Origin: an uncultured Eubacteriales bacterium
Lineage (GTDB): Bacteria; Bacillota; Clostridia; Lachnospirales; Lachnospiraceae
Length of the DNA: 64,000 bases
Direction: 5' to 3'
NCBI GenBank assembly: GCA_949292785.1
Contig: CASFBK010000009.1
Coordinates: 1-64,000 of the forward strand
Shown one piece after another: positions 17,226-25,462 of the stretch. Made by a program: the position numbers and the translations under genes. Below the pieces are notes generated by a model. The model saw nothing but the letters and a program-made list of their open reading frames with translations, did not search any database and was not told the origin of the DNA. How positions within the stretch are numbered: position 1 is the stretch's first letter; each line of letters starts with the position of its first letter.

Positions 17226-17812
17226 TAGACAATTCCTGCCTTTGCAAAATGCTTTTTTAGGACTGCTCTTCCAAGAAATGCTCCAATGGCACCTCCGATA
17301 ATTCCCAGAACTATCACAACCGGAAGCATCCAGTTATCCGTCAGACTCATCACCGCATTGATATATTCCTCCGTGCCGCCCTGCTTTCTGTATGTTTCAA
17401 AGAAAACGTCCCGCATAATCCACATGGGAAGCATGGAACCAATCACCCATTCCGTGAATACGCAATAGCCTGCCGCAATATGCTTCCAGCTCTTATATTT
17501 TCCCGCCTGAAAAATCAGGTCTGCCAGAAGTCCGAACACAATTCCAAAAGGAATGGATATCCAGCTCTGTCCCATTAAAAAGCACAAAACACCGTTTAAG
17601 GCAGCCATAATGGTAGCCGCTCCGAACTTTCCTGTCTTTGCTAAGAACAGCATAAAGGGAATCCCGCCTAAAATTCCTAAAACAAGTGGAATGAGCACCG
17701 CAAAAATCGGAATATACCCCAGCACTCCGGCAATAAAAAACATCACAAAATAAATCACCGTAAAAATTCCAATATTAATAAAATCCTTTGCATTTAACTT
17801 TTTCTTGTCCAT
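17225..17812 (-). CDS. MptD/Trep_Strep-type ECF S component, cassette 2
   Basis: A 195-residue membrane protein with about six spans and the conserved KKHFAKAGIV tail. It belongs to the same family as the S proteins at 6290 and 27642 but is clearly diverged, so it probably binds a different though related ligand. The ATG at 17812 has an AAGGAG site. About 120 bp without a gene separates it from the upstream ABC gene; a weak GGACAA/TTGTCC dyad is the only structure I see there. Confidence 0.8.
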   Translation of the reverse strand: MDKKKLNAKDFINIGIFTVIYFVMFFIAGVLGYIPIFAVLIPLVLGILGGIPFMLFLAKTGKFGAATIMAALNGVLCFLMGQSWISIPFGIVFGLLADLIFQAGKYKSWKHIAAGYCVFTEWVIGSMLPMWIMRDVFFETYRKQGGTEEYINAVMSLTDNWMLPVVIVLGIIGGAIGAFLGRAVLKKHFAKAGIV

Positions 17813-17933
17813 AAAACAAGCTCCTTTCTCTGATGCCACATGGCATAATTTTTACTATAGATTTAACTTACATTTTCTAAATGGGACAAATGGTCATACG
17901 ACACGCCCGGCTCATTGTCCGTTAGAACCGGAT

Positions 17934-19673
17934 TCAGGCTCTCCTGACTTTCCAGCCTGCTGCACGTTCTCTCATTTCTACAAAATCCCGATAGATTCCC
18001 TGCTGCTTCATAAGCTCTTTGTGGGTGCCCTGCTGCACAATTTCTCCCTTGTCAAGCACCACAATCTGACTTGCATTTCTGACAGTTTTCAGACGGTGTG
18101 CAATCATAATAATAGTTTTTCCTTTCGTCAGGGCTTCGATTGCCTTTTGCAGCTCTGCCTCATTCTCCGGGTCCACGTTGGCAGTGGCTTCATCCAATAT
18201 AATAATGGGGGCATCCTTTAACATTGCTCTTGCTATGGAGATTCTCTGCTTTTCCCCTCCGGAAATGCTCGCTCCTCCCTCACCGATTACCGTATCATAC
18301 CCATCCGGCAGCGCCATGATAAATTCATGACAGCGCGCCGCCTTTGCCGCCTTTACCACCTCTTCATGACTTGCCTCCGGGACGCCGAACTTAATGTTAT
18401 TTTCAATGGTATCCTGGAACAGATAAACATTCTGAAACACCATGCTGATATGCTTCATCAGGCTGTCCAGCTTATACTCCCTCACATCAATGCCGCCGAT
18501 TTGAACGCTTCCGCTGTCCACATCCCAGAATCGGGCAATCAGGTTCACCAATGTTGTCTTTCCAGAACCTGACGGTCCCACGATAGCAGTTGTGGTACCC
18601 TCCGGAATGTTCAGATTCACATGGTTAATTACCTTACGCTCTTCATATGAAAAGGAAACATCCCGCAATGTAATGTCCAGATTTTCCGGCGACTGTTTTC
18701 TGCCCTCAATGTCTATGACAGGACTGCGGTGAATGTCCTCTACCCGCTCAATGGAAGCATCAATCATAGAAAGCATAAAGAACATTTCCCCTGCGCTTTC
18801 CAACTGACTGTAAACCATAAATGCTGCAATGAGAATCATCAGACAAATAGACAAATCTATCGCTCCCCTGAAAAACAGTGCAACAGACAGAAACGCTGCC
18901 ACAGCGCCGGCAATGCGCAGAACCACCTGTTCTGCCGTAATATAGGGAATCTTATTCTTTTCTAATAAAAGATTTTTTCTCTGGGTATCTGTAATCGCCT
19001 GCTCTAATCTGGTATCCGACTGCTTTGATAAATGAAAGGAGCGGACCACTCCCATTCCCTGTATGTACTCAAGCACCGCATCCATAAACTGGGTCTGTGC
19101 TTCCAGACGTTTAGGAGACAGTCTTCTGGAGCAGCTTAACAGCAGGGTATTGATGATGACAAATACTGCCACACCCGCCAGAAAAACAAGACTGATTCTC
19201 CAGTCAAAAAACATCATGGAAAGGGAAAATATGGTAGCATGCACAATTCCCACGAGAGTTCTTACAATTACTACAAACGCCATGCTCTCTAAATCGCTCA
19301 TGGTTGTAGTAGCTACAGACGTGAGCTTTCCAAGGCTACGGCTGTTAAAATATCCCATAGGCATATACTTCATACGGTTTCCAATGGCAATCCGCTTTTC
19401 CTCGCAGGTCCGGTAACTGCCCTCCCCTTCCCTTTCATGGGCGAGATTCCAGAAAACTGAAGTTCCGATTACACTGCCAAGCATGATTCCAAAAGAAATC
19501 AGCGCGGTTTTTCCTGTAATATCATCCCGCACAATTCCATCAATGACCACCAGCAATGCTATAAACTGCATTGCTTCCAAGATACATCGTATTACCTCAA
19601 ACAAAATTCCCTGATACCAGACTTTTTTCTGGCTTCCCGTAAATTGAAAAAACTTTCGGAAAGACTGAATCAT
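17934..19673 (-). CDS. Half-ABC transporter, pair 2 subunit B
   Basis: A 579-residue type IV half-transporter. Membrane spans occupy about 20-300; Walker A GPSGSGKT is at 366-373, followed by a SGGEKQR signature and IILDEAT with the catalytic Glu. The start codon overlaps the stop of subunit A (ATGA). With subunit A and the S-T-A genes downstream it forms cassette 2 in the order ABC-ABC-S-T-A. The best functional guess is uptake of a metal chelate together with the ECF module. A drug exporter is the alternative. Confidence 0.85.
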   Translation of the reverse strand: MIQSFRKFFQFTGSQKKVWYQGILFEVIRCILEAMQFIALLVVIDGIVRDDITGKTALISFGIMLGSVIGTSVFWNLAHEREGEGSYRTCEEKRIAIGNRMKYMPMGYFNSRSLGKLTSVATTTMSDLESMAFVVIVRTLVGIVHATIFSLSMMFFDWRISLVFLAGVAVFVIINTLLLSCSRRLSPKRLEAQTQFMDAVLEYIQGMGVVRSFHLSKQSDTRLEQAITDTQRKNLLLEKNKIPYITAEQVVLRIAGAVAAFLSVALFFRGAIDLSICLMILIAAFMVYSQLESAGEMFFMLSMIDASIERVEDIHRSPVIDIEGRKQSPENLDITLRDVSFSYEERKVINHVNLNIPEGTTTAIVGPSGSGKTTLVNLIARFWDVDSGSVQIGGIDVREYKLDSLMKHISMVFQNVYLFQDTIENNIKFGVPEASHEEVVKAAKAARCHEFIMALPDGYDTVIGEGGASISGGEKQRISIARAMLKDAPIIILDEATANVDPENEAELQKAIEALTKGKTIIMIAHRLKTVRNASQIVVLDKGEIVQQGTHKELMKQQGIYRDFVEMRERAAGWKVRRA

Positions 19674-21451
19674 GCTCCCGCCTCCTCTCTCTTCTCTTCC
19701 TCTTCTGCCTGTATCTCATCCCTGGCTCCCAGATGTGCAGTCCACATGGAGCGGTAAAGCTCACTGTTTTCCAGTAACACTTCATGTGTTCCTGTTCCTG
19801 CTATTTTTCCATTCTCCACCACTGCAATCTGTTCTGCATTCATAATGGTAGACAACCGATGTGCAATGACAATCAAAGTCTTTCCTGCGGTCAGCCTGCC
19901 AAGAGCCTCCTGAATCACTGCTTCATTTTCCGGGTCCGTATAGGCAGTTGCCTCGTCCAGAATTACAATCGGCGCCCCCTTCATCATTGCTCTTGCTATG
20001 GCAATCCGCTGCCGCTCTCCGCCGGACAAATGCCCTCCGGCACTTCCTGCCACCGTTTCATAACCATGCTCCAGATTCAAAATAAACGCATGACAGCCGG
20101 AAAGCTTTGCAATCTCCTCTACCTCTTCGTCGGAGGCCCCCGGCTTTCCCATACGGATATTATTTCTCACCGTATCGTTAAACAGATAATTGTCCTGTGA
20201 AACATAGGAAATCAAATCCGCAAGCTGCTCTGTGGGAAGCTCTTTGATATTGACGCCTCCAATGGTAATTGCCCCTTCTGTCACATCCCAGAAAGAAGCC
20301 GCCAGCCTTGCAATGGTGGATTTTCCGCTTCCCGAAGGACCTACCAGCGCCGTCATTTTTCCCTGTGGTATAGTCAGATTAATTCCCTTTAATACTTCTG
20401 TCTCTTCATAAGCAAAATGGACATTTTCCATGCAGATGTCCAGACTTTTCAGCTCCTTTTTTTCGGAAGGTCTTACCAGCTCCGGCTCCTTTAAAATCCC
20501 ATCCAGTTCGCCCATGACTGTCCCTATTTTAGCAATGTCATCTGTAAAAAACATTGCCGCCACAAGGGGACCTACAATTCCCAGGGATAATACCGCAATC
20601 GTAATAAAATCTGCCCCGGACAGAGAGCCTTTTCCATAAAGAAGACAGCCCACCGGCAGTACCCCTAGCAATGTTGCCGGCCATACGCTCATCATAACGG
20701 CGGAATACTTTTGGGTGTCCCGCATCCATTCTAAAATGAGGTCTGCATTTGAGGAAACTGCATCTGTAAACCTGCCATATGCTTCATCCGACCGGCTGAA
20801 TGCCTTTATCACCTCGATACCGCCGATATATTCCACGGTAACTGCGCTCATGTGGTTTCCTGCCTTTACCACTTCCCCATACTTTTTGGGGTATTCCTTC
20901 ATCATAATCATGTAACATGCCATCCCGATAGGAATGGTAATCAAAGATGCCAGCGCCATGCGCCAGTCCAGCACAAAGAGGTACACGATAATGGCAATGG
21001 GCACCAGCAGATTAGAGGTCATTTCCGGGATGATATGTGCAAGCGGAACCTCTAACTGCTCGATTCGCTCTACCAGTGCATTTTTCAGTTGTCCCGAAGA
21101 CGTTGCGGTCAGATAGCCCATAGGCACCCGTGAAAGCTTCCCTGCAATCCGCCGTCTCGCCTTCGACATAACGGAAAAGGTCGTTTCGTGGGACACCTTG
21201 GTGGATAAGCCCATCAAAACCGCCTTGCTGACAAAAGCGCCGCCTCCAACAAGACAGTACCTTGCATAAAAGGAAAGCTCCCGGTTTCCGCTTAATAAGT
21301 GAATAATCATTTCTGCTGTTGCAAAATACGGCACCATTCCTAAGGCAACTCCAACAACAGCCAGAATCACGGACACAATGTATCCGGTTTTGTGGGGCTT
21401 TGCAAACTCTATCAGTCTTCCAAATGGATTTCCCCGTTTTGTTTGATTCAT
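19670..21451 (-). CDS. Half-ABC transporter, pair 2 subunit A
   Basis: A 593-residue half-transporter with an N-terminal membrane domain and a C-terminal ATPase containing Walker A GPSGSGKS, LSGGERQR and VILDEATAYTDPE. The ATG at 21451 follows AGGAGG at good spacing. Upstream lie a 41-bp dispersed repeat and then a strong terminator. Expression from the TetR operon would therefore need read-through, or there is a promoter in the short gap that I could not identify with confidence. Confidence 0.85.
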   Translation of the reverse strand: MNQTKRGNPFGRLIEFAKPHKTGYIVSVILAVVGVALGMVPYFATAEMIIHLLSGNRELSFYARYCLVGGGAFVSKAVLMGLSTKVSHETTFSVMSKARRRIAGKLSRVPMGYLTATSSGQLKNALVERIEQLEVPLAHIIPEMTSNLLVPIAIIVYLFVLDWRMALASLITIPIGMACYMIMMKEYPKKYGEVVKAGNHMSAVTVEYIGGIEVIKAFSRSDEAYGRFTDAVSSNADLILEWMRDTQKYSAVMMSVWPATLLGVLPVGCLLYGKGSLSGADFITIAVLSLGIVGPLVAAMFFTDDIAKIGTVMGELDGILKEPELVRPSEKKELKSLDICMENVHFAYEETEVLKGINLTIPQGKMTALVGPSGSGKSTIARLAASFWDVTEGAITIGGVNIKELPTEQLADLISYVSQDNYLFNDTVRNNIRMGKPGASDEEVEEIAKLSGCHAFILNLEHGYETVAGSAGGHLSGGERQRIAIARAMMKGAPIVILDEATAYTDPENEAVIQEALGRLTAGKTLIVIAHRLSTIMNAEQIAVVENGKIAGTGTHEVLLENSELYRSMWTAHLGARDEIQAEEEEKREEAGA

Positions 21452-21474
21452 AACATCATTCCTCCTAATAATAT

Positions 21475-21515
21475 GTAACGGCACGCGCCGCCCTGCGTCA
21501 CCTGCCAACTTGCCG
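21475..21515. repeat. 41-bp dispersed repeat, copy B
   Basis: The partner of 16448-16488. It begins 24 bp upstream of the start codon of the ABC gene at 21451 and lies just past the terminator at 21522-21569. Confidence 0.65.
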
Positions 21516-21521
21516 TAAAAC

Positions 21522-21569
21522 AAAAAGAACCGACAATTCGTGTATTTTCATTCACAAACTATCGGCTCT
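21522..21569 (-). terminator. Terminator after the KTR gene
   Basis: On the minus strand a 17-bp stem (21553-21569 with 21526-21542, G-U pairs allowed) is followed by a run of five T. It overlaps the stop codon of the KTR gene and separates the TetR-KTR unit from cassette 2. It could act as an attenuator. Confidence 0.75.
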
Positions 21570-21771
21570 ATTGTCTTGCGACTGGCTCTACTGATAATCG
21601 TATCTTTAATTGTTTTGCATCAATGAGACATTCATGCCTGCATTTCGGACAAAATATGGGAAAATTCATTACAATGGTTTCGGAACGAATCTTGGTACGG
21701 GTTCTGCATCCGCACACCGGACAATGAATCCATCCGCTTTCATCAATCTGAAAGGCTGCTGTTTTCTGCAT
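21568..21771 (-). CDS. Small Cys-rich KTR zinc-ribbon protein
   Basis: A 67-residue protein of the Cys-rich KTR family (PF14205). It has two CxxC knuckles (HCPVCG and FCPKCR) joined by the KTR-type segment, which would bind one zinc ion. Its function is unknown; in Firmicutes the family is often found next to transferable or regulator-linked genes. The ATG at 21771 has a GAGGTGAT site. It lies directly behind the TetR gene and is probably co-transcribed with it. Confidence 0.75.
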   Translation of the reverse strand: MQKTAAFQIDESGWIHCPVCGCRTRTKIRSETIVMNFPIFCPKCRHECLIDAKQLKIRLSVEPVARQ

Positions 21772-21813
21772 CGTATCACCTCTTTTGTTTTCCGGAAATT
21801 TGTTTTCCGGCAT

Positions 21814-22425
21814 TTAAAAATATGTTTTCCAACCATTACTGTAAAAATTTCTTAATTCATTGATATACACCTCTGCCTCCTGCCTTGGCATATCATGAAT
21901 TACCACTTCAAAAATCCCGGCATAAAACGCGCTGGACACCACATGCAAAAAACCGTCTGTAATTCTTCCTTCGGTCAGCGCACTGCTTCCTATCTGCTCT
22001 AAAAAACGTCTGGTACATGATGTGTCAAGCTCTACGAGACTTTCTAAAAAGTCCTGATATATGGTTCCGGGAGCACAGGTAATCAAAAGCTTCAGTGCAT
22101 TATAGTGCTCATAGATACAGGAAACCAATCCCGGAAAGCCCTGTTCGGAATAGTCCTCATACTGCTCCGTCTGCTCCTCCTCGGGCAATTCAGAAAATCC
22201 CTGTAAGGAGCGTCTTACATACTCTCTTATTCCCTCTGCCGCCGGCTTTATGAGAAACCGGAACAATCCCTCCTTATCGGAATATCTGGTATATATGGTA
22301 CTGGTGCTGACCCCGGCATTCTGGGCGATGGTTCTAAGAGATGCCTCTGTGAAGCCTTTTTCTAAAAATTCCTGTTCCGCACACCGCAGAATCACTTCGT
22401 CTAATCCCTCAATTCTACTTGCCAT
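21814..22425 (-). CDS. TetR-family regulator of cassette 2
   Basis: A 203-residue TetR regulator. The N-terminal helix-turn-helix (about 10-50, with ASLRTIAQNAGVSTSTIYTRY) is close to those of the TetR proteins at 36225 and 45194. It has an autoregulatory 32-bp palindrome just downstream of its promoter. The KTR gene and cassette 2 follow on the same strand. It presumably represses these and responds to a ligand linked to the transported substrate. Confidence 0.83.
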   Translation of the reverse strand: MASRIEGLDEVILRCAEQEFLEKGFTEASLRTIAQNAGVSTSTIYTRYSDKEGLFRFLIKPAAEGIREYVRRSLQGFSELPEEEQTEQYEDYSEQGFPGLVSCIYEHYNALKLLITCAPGTIYQDFLESLVELDTSCTRRFLEQIGSSALTEGRITDGFLHVVSSAFYAGIFEVVIHDMPRQEAEVYINELRNFYSNGWKTYF

Positions 22426-22450
22426 ACTTCCTCCATTTAAAACGTCGTTT

Positions 22451-22482
22451 TTAAAACACCGTTATCAATAACGTTGTTTTAA
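22451..22482. promoter_or_regulatory. TetR operator (32-bp palindrome)
   Basis: Arms 22451-22465 and 22468-22482 match over 15 bp with one mismatch around a 2-bp centre. The core CGTTAT-CA-ATAACG shares ATAAC/GTTAT half-sites with the operators at 36891-36921 and 45875-45911. Confidence 0.75.
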
Positions 22483-22510
22483 ATTTAACAAAACGTAGTA
22501 TATATGTCAA
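22482..22510 (-). promoter_or_regulatory. Promoter of the TetR gene at 21814
   Basis: Minus-strand TTGACA (22505-22510), a 17-bp spacer and TAAATT (22482-22487). The palindrome begins at the -10. Confidence 0.7.
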
Positions 22511-22603
22511 GGGGAAGGATCTGATAATATTTATCACTAAAAATTTTATTCCTGCAACATTTTTCCTGTTCCCGGACTCTTATATGATAGGAGGTGAACT
22601 TTT

Positions 22604-23632
22604 ATGAAAAAAATATTAAAACTTTTTACACTTTGCATCATTACTTTTTCCTTTGCCGCATGTGGTTCCACAAATACCGATAACGGCGATTCCTCAGCAT
22701 CCGGCGGCAGCACGGACTCCGCCGAAACCGTTTATTTTGAGGCAACCGTGCTGGAAATAGCAGAAACCTCTCTTCTGGTGGAACCGGTTGAAAACTCGGA
22801 GGAACTGAAATCCGCCGACCAGTTTTCCGTGGCTCTGTCCGGTCTTGAGAGTTCAGAGTTAGACGCTCTGCTGTCTGAGCTAAAAGCAGGAGATATTGTA
22901 GGAATCGAATATAACGGCATGATTGCAGAATCTTATCCGGCGCAAATTACCGGACTGTCTGTCCAAAAAGTATCGGATGCGTCTGAGTCTGCTGACAGTC
23001 CCGCTTCTGCCAGTGCCGTAGAACCGGAAACTACCGGATTCGTGCGTATGGCAATGGTGAATGACAAGCTTTTTGTGGATACCGGAGAAGTCTCAAACGC
23101 ACTCAGATGCGGCACTATGGATTTCAATTTGGATTCCTCTGTAGAACAGGGTGCACCTACAGAAAATTATCAGACAAACTTTGGCACAGGATATGGCGGT
23201 CAGTATGGTACCCGTCAAAACAGAATTGAAATCTACTTTGACGAGGAATGGCATATTTTTGCCTGCAATGAAAACAGCCTGGAGGGCGTTTCCATGGAGG
23301 TAACAGAAAATACCAACCACTCCCTAACTCTTGAGGTACGCAATGACACAGATTTGATGGTTCAGTATGGGGACTACTTTACGCTGGAAATGTTTGATGA
23401 AGAAATCAGCACCTGGGTTCCGGTACCTTATGCGGATTCTCAAATTGCATTTCATGACCTTGCCTATATGCCGGAGAAAAATAAGCCCGTTCCATGGTCT
23501 GTAGACTGGAGCCAGATGTATGGGGAACTGGCAGCGGGAACCTACCGTATTGTAAAACCGGTAGATGAGATTCATGAAAACGGAGAACTTACCTTCTATA
23601 CTTATATGGCAGAATTTGAGATTGCAAATTAA
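22604..23632 (+). CDS. Secreted lipoprotein with bacterial Ig-like domain
   Basis: A 342-residue lipoprotein. The signal peptide ends in the lipobox FAAC (Cys20), which would be lipidated. A Ser/Asp-rich linker follows, then a small beta domain (about 45-115), a second Ser/Ala-rich linker and a C-terminal Ig-like domain of the Big_14 type (about 215-340). The AGGAGGTGA site precedes the ATG. It is divergent from the TetR gene and convergent with the methyltransferase gene. A surface binding role is possible, but its function is unknown. Confidence 0.75.
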   Translation: MKKILKLFTLCIITFSFAACGSTNTDNGDSSASGGSTDSAETVYFEATVLEIAETSLLVEPVENSEELKSADQFSVALSGLESSELDALLSELKAGDIVGIEYNGMIAESYPAQITGLSVQKVSDASESADSPASASAVEPETTGFVRMAMVNDKLFVDTGEVSNALRCGTMDFNLDSSVEQGAPTENYQTNFGTGYGGQYGTRQNRIEIYFDEEWHIFACNENSLEGVSMEVTENTNHSLTLEVRNDTDLMVQYGDYFTLEMFDEEISTWVPVPYADSQIAFHDLAYMPEKNKPVPWSVDWSQMYGELAAGTYRIVKPVDEIHENGELTFYTYMAEFEIAN

Positions 23633-23643
23633 AAACCTAAAAC

Positions 23644-23699
23644 AACAGGTGCGTAAAACCTCCCTGCCATTTCGGAGGTTCTACGCACCTGTTTGGTTT
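23644..23699. terminator. Bidirectional terminator between convergent genes
   Basis: A long stem: AACAGGTGCGTA pairs with TACGCACCTGTT (23644-23655 with 23682-23693), and AACCTCC with GGAGGTT inside. A/T runs flank both sides. It serves the lipoprotein gene and the methyltransferase gene. Confidence 0.85.
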
Positions 23700-23710
23700 T
23701 TACCCTGCTT

Positions 23711-24526
23711 CTATTCCCCTTTTTTCCCATAAAGCGTTCCCATCCCCTGAATCATCCAGGGCGCTGTAACAAATTTCGGAATAAAGGGCTCCTTCTTTTC
23801 CACATTTCCGATATAGTGAATCTCTGCAATCCCCTCTTTCTTCAGTTCTTCCACAAATTCTTCCATGTCTCCGTAAAGCCCTTTCTGTGAAAACATATCC
23901 TGAAAAGAAAATACTCCGCCCTTTTTCACCACACGAAGCGCCTCCCGCACTACTGCTCTCTTATCCTTCTGGCTGCGCACCTCATGGAACACAAAGTTGC
24001 TGACTACCGCATCAAAGCTCTCGTCCACAAAGTCCAGCTTTGCCGCATCCCCCTTCTGAAAACGAATCCGCTGCGCTACTCCTTCGATTCTTGCATTTCG
24101 TTCACACTGCTCTTTGGCATAATTCCACCCGGCTCCCCAGTAGTCCACGCCCACAAGCTGAGCCTTTGGAAAACGCTTTGCACAGCGGATGGTAAGGGGT
24201 CCCGCACCGCAGCCGATGTCAAGCAGTGTACCTTCTCCGTTCCATTCAAGATGTTCCACCAGATATTCATGTACCTTTCCCATCATGCCACCTTTTTCAA
24301 AGTCAAAAATATCCCGGCACCTTTTCATGTAAAGTGTAAAGCTTAGAACCACCAGACACAAAATTCCAAATATGACTGTTGCAACCCCGTTTTTCCAGAG
24401 CACACCGCAAAGAACTGCCGCTGCCGCAAAGACTGCCGCCACCGCGCTCCCTGCAATTATCATGGTCTTTGGCACCCAGTTTCCATAATCTGTTTTCTGT
24501 TGCTTTTTTACATTGTTTTTCTGCAT
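23711..24526 (-). CDS. Membrane-anchored class I SAM-dependent methyltransferase
   Basis: A 271-residue protein. Two hydrophobic spans near the N-terminus (about 20-65) are followed by a Rossmann-type methyltransferase domain with motif I LLDIGCGAGP near 112 and the later SNFVFHEV segment. The start at 24526 has an AGGA site. The target could be a lipid, quinone-like compound or small molecule; the membrane anchor favours a lipophilic one. It lies downstream of a TetR gene on the same strand, but a terminator stands between them. Confidence 0.75.
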   Translation of the reverse strand: MQKNNVKKQQKTDYGNWVPKTMIIAGSAVAAVFAAAAVLCGVLWKNGVATVIFGILCLVVLSFTLYMKRCRDIFDFEKGGMMGKVHEYLVEHLEWNGEGTLLDIGCGAGPLTIRCAKRFPKAQLVGVDYWGAGWNYAKEQCERNARIEGVAQRIRFQKGDAAKLDFVDESFDAVVSNFVFHEVRSQKDKRAVVREALRVVKKGGVFSFQDMFSQKGLYGDMEEFVEELKKEGIAEIHYIGNVEKKEPFIPKFVTAPWMIQGMGTLYGKKGE

Positions 24527-24676
24527 TGTTTTATCCTCACTTTCTTTTTTTACACTGTTATTGCCGTACACAACGAGCCATGCAGTGTGCCCGCATGAAA
24601 ATACTACACGAATATTTACCAGAAATATTCGACAGAAATATCCGGCATAACAGTTGCTATGTTTTGTTATGTGATA

Positions 24677-24716
24677 TAAAAAAACTGCCTATCGGTTTAC
24701 TTCCGATAAGCAGTTT
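24677..24716 (-). terminator. Terminator overlapping the end of the TetR gene at 24697
   Basis: On the minus strand a 14-bp stem (24703-24716 with 24682-24695, one G-U pair) is followed by seven T. The 5' arm includes the last codons of the TetR gene. Confidence 0.75.
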
Positions 24717-25311
24717 CCTTTATCCAATTAATTAAGCTTTCCGTTCCGCCATCGGCATGAACCCCAATGGCATCTGTCAGATACAGCGTATACTCCATAT
24801 CATAATTTCCTTTCAAAATTGCCAGATTGCTCTGAATCCGTGCTTTTGCCAGAATTCGGATTAAGTCCTCATTCGGCGGCTCTCCCAGCATATGTGTAAA
24901 ATGCCGTCTGAAATATCCCTCCATGGTGCGCTGAATCTGATTCTTAAAATCCTCATAACAGCTTCCGTCGGAACGTTCCATAATAATAATCAGTTCTTCC
25001 TTATGCTCGTATTCATAGGCTACAAGCTTCCGGTCATTTTCCATTGCCGTCTGGGGTTGCTCCATTTCCTGTATTGCAAGACGGTTCGACAGCTCAGTGA
25101 ACTGCTCCACTACCGGCTCAAGAATGGCCCGAAGAAGCGCTTCCTTGTTTTCAAACCAGAAATAAAAGGCTCCTGTTGTCACCCCTGCCGCTTTGCAGAT
25201 ATTGCGAAGGCTGGCGTGCTGATAATCCTTTTCCAGAAATTCTTTTCTACCGCAGTCTATGATTCGCTGTCTGGTTTCCTGCTGCTGATTGTCTTTCTGC
25301 ACTTCCTGCAT
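24697..25311 (-). CDS. TetR-family regulator
   Basis: A 204-residue TetR regulator with its helix-turn-helix near 15-55 (ASLRNICKAAGVTTGAFYFWF). It is most similar by eye to the TetR protein at 45194. The promoter has a TATAAT -10 and a DtxR-like box at the transcript start. The terminator right after it means it is probably transcribed alone, or with partial read-through into the methyltransferase gene. Its target is unclear; the end of cassette 3 lies upstream. Confidence 0.82.
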   Translation of the reverse strand: MQEVQKDNQQQETRQRIIDCGRKEFLEKDYQHASLRNICKAAGVTTGAFYFWFENKEALLRAILEPVVEQFTELSNRLAIQEMEQPQTAMENDRKLVAYEYEHKEELIIIMERSDGSCYEDFKNQIQRTMEGYFRRHFTHMLGEPPNEDLIRILAKARIQSNLAILKGNYDMEYTLYLTDAIGVHADGGTESLINWIKETAYRK

Positions 25312-25389
25312 TTGTTACTCCATTCCTTACCCATTCCTTACTCTGTTAAACAAACTTTCCGGTTCATTTACTATCCTCCGACATTTTAA

Positions 25390-25403
25390 TTAGTTGTGTC
25401 TAA
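25390..25403. promoter_or_regulatory. DtxR-like box d
   Basis: TTAG-TTGTGT-CTAA. It lies 8 bp downstream of the -10 of the TetR promoter, over the expected transcript start. Confidence 0.5.
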
Positions 25404-25411
25404 CTTACATT

Positions 25412-25441
25412 ATTATATCAGAGGAACCGGAATCTTTGCAA
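25412..25441 (-). promoter_or_regulatory. Promoter of the TetR gene at 24697
   Basis: Minus-strand -35 TTGCAA (25436-25441), an 18-bp spacer and a perfect -10 TATAAT (25412-25417). Confidence 0.7.
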
Positions 25442-25462
25442 GTATGAATTTATTCCAACGAA

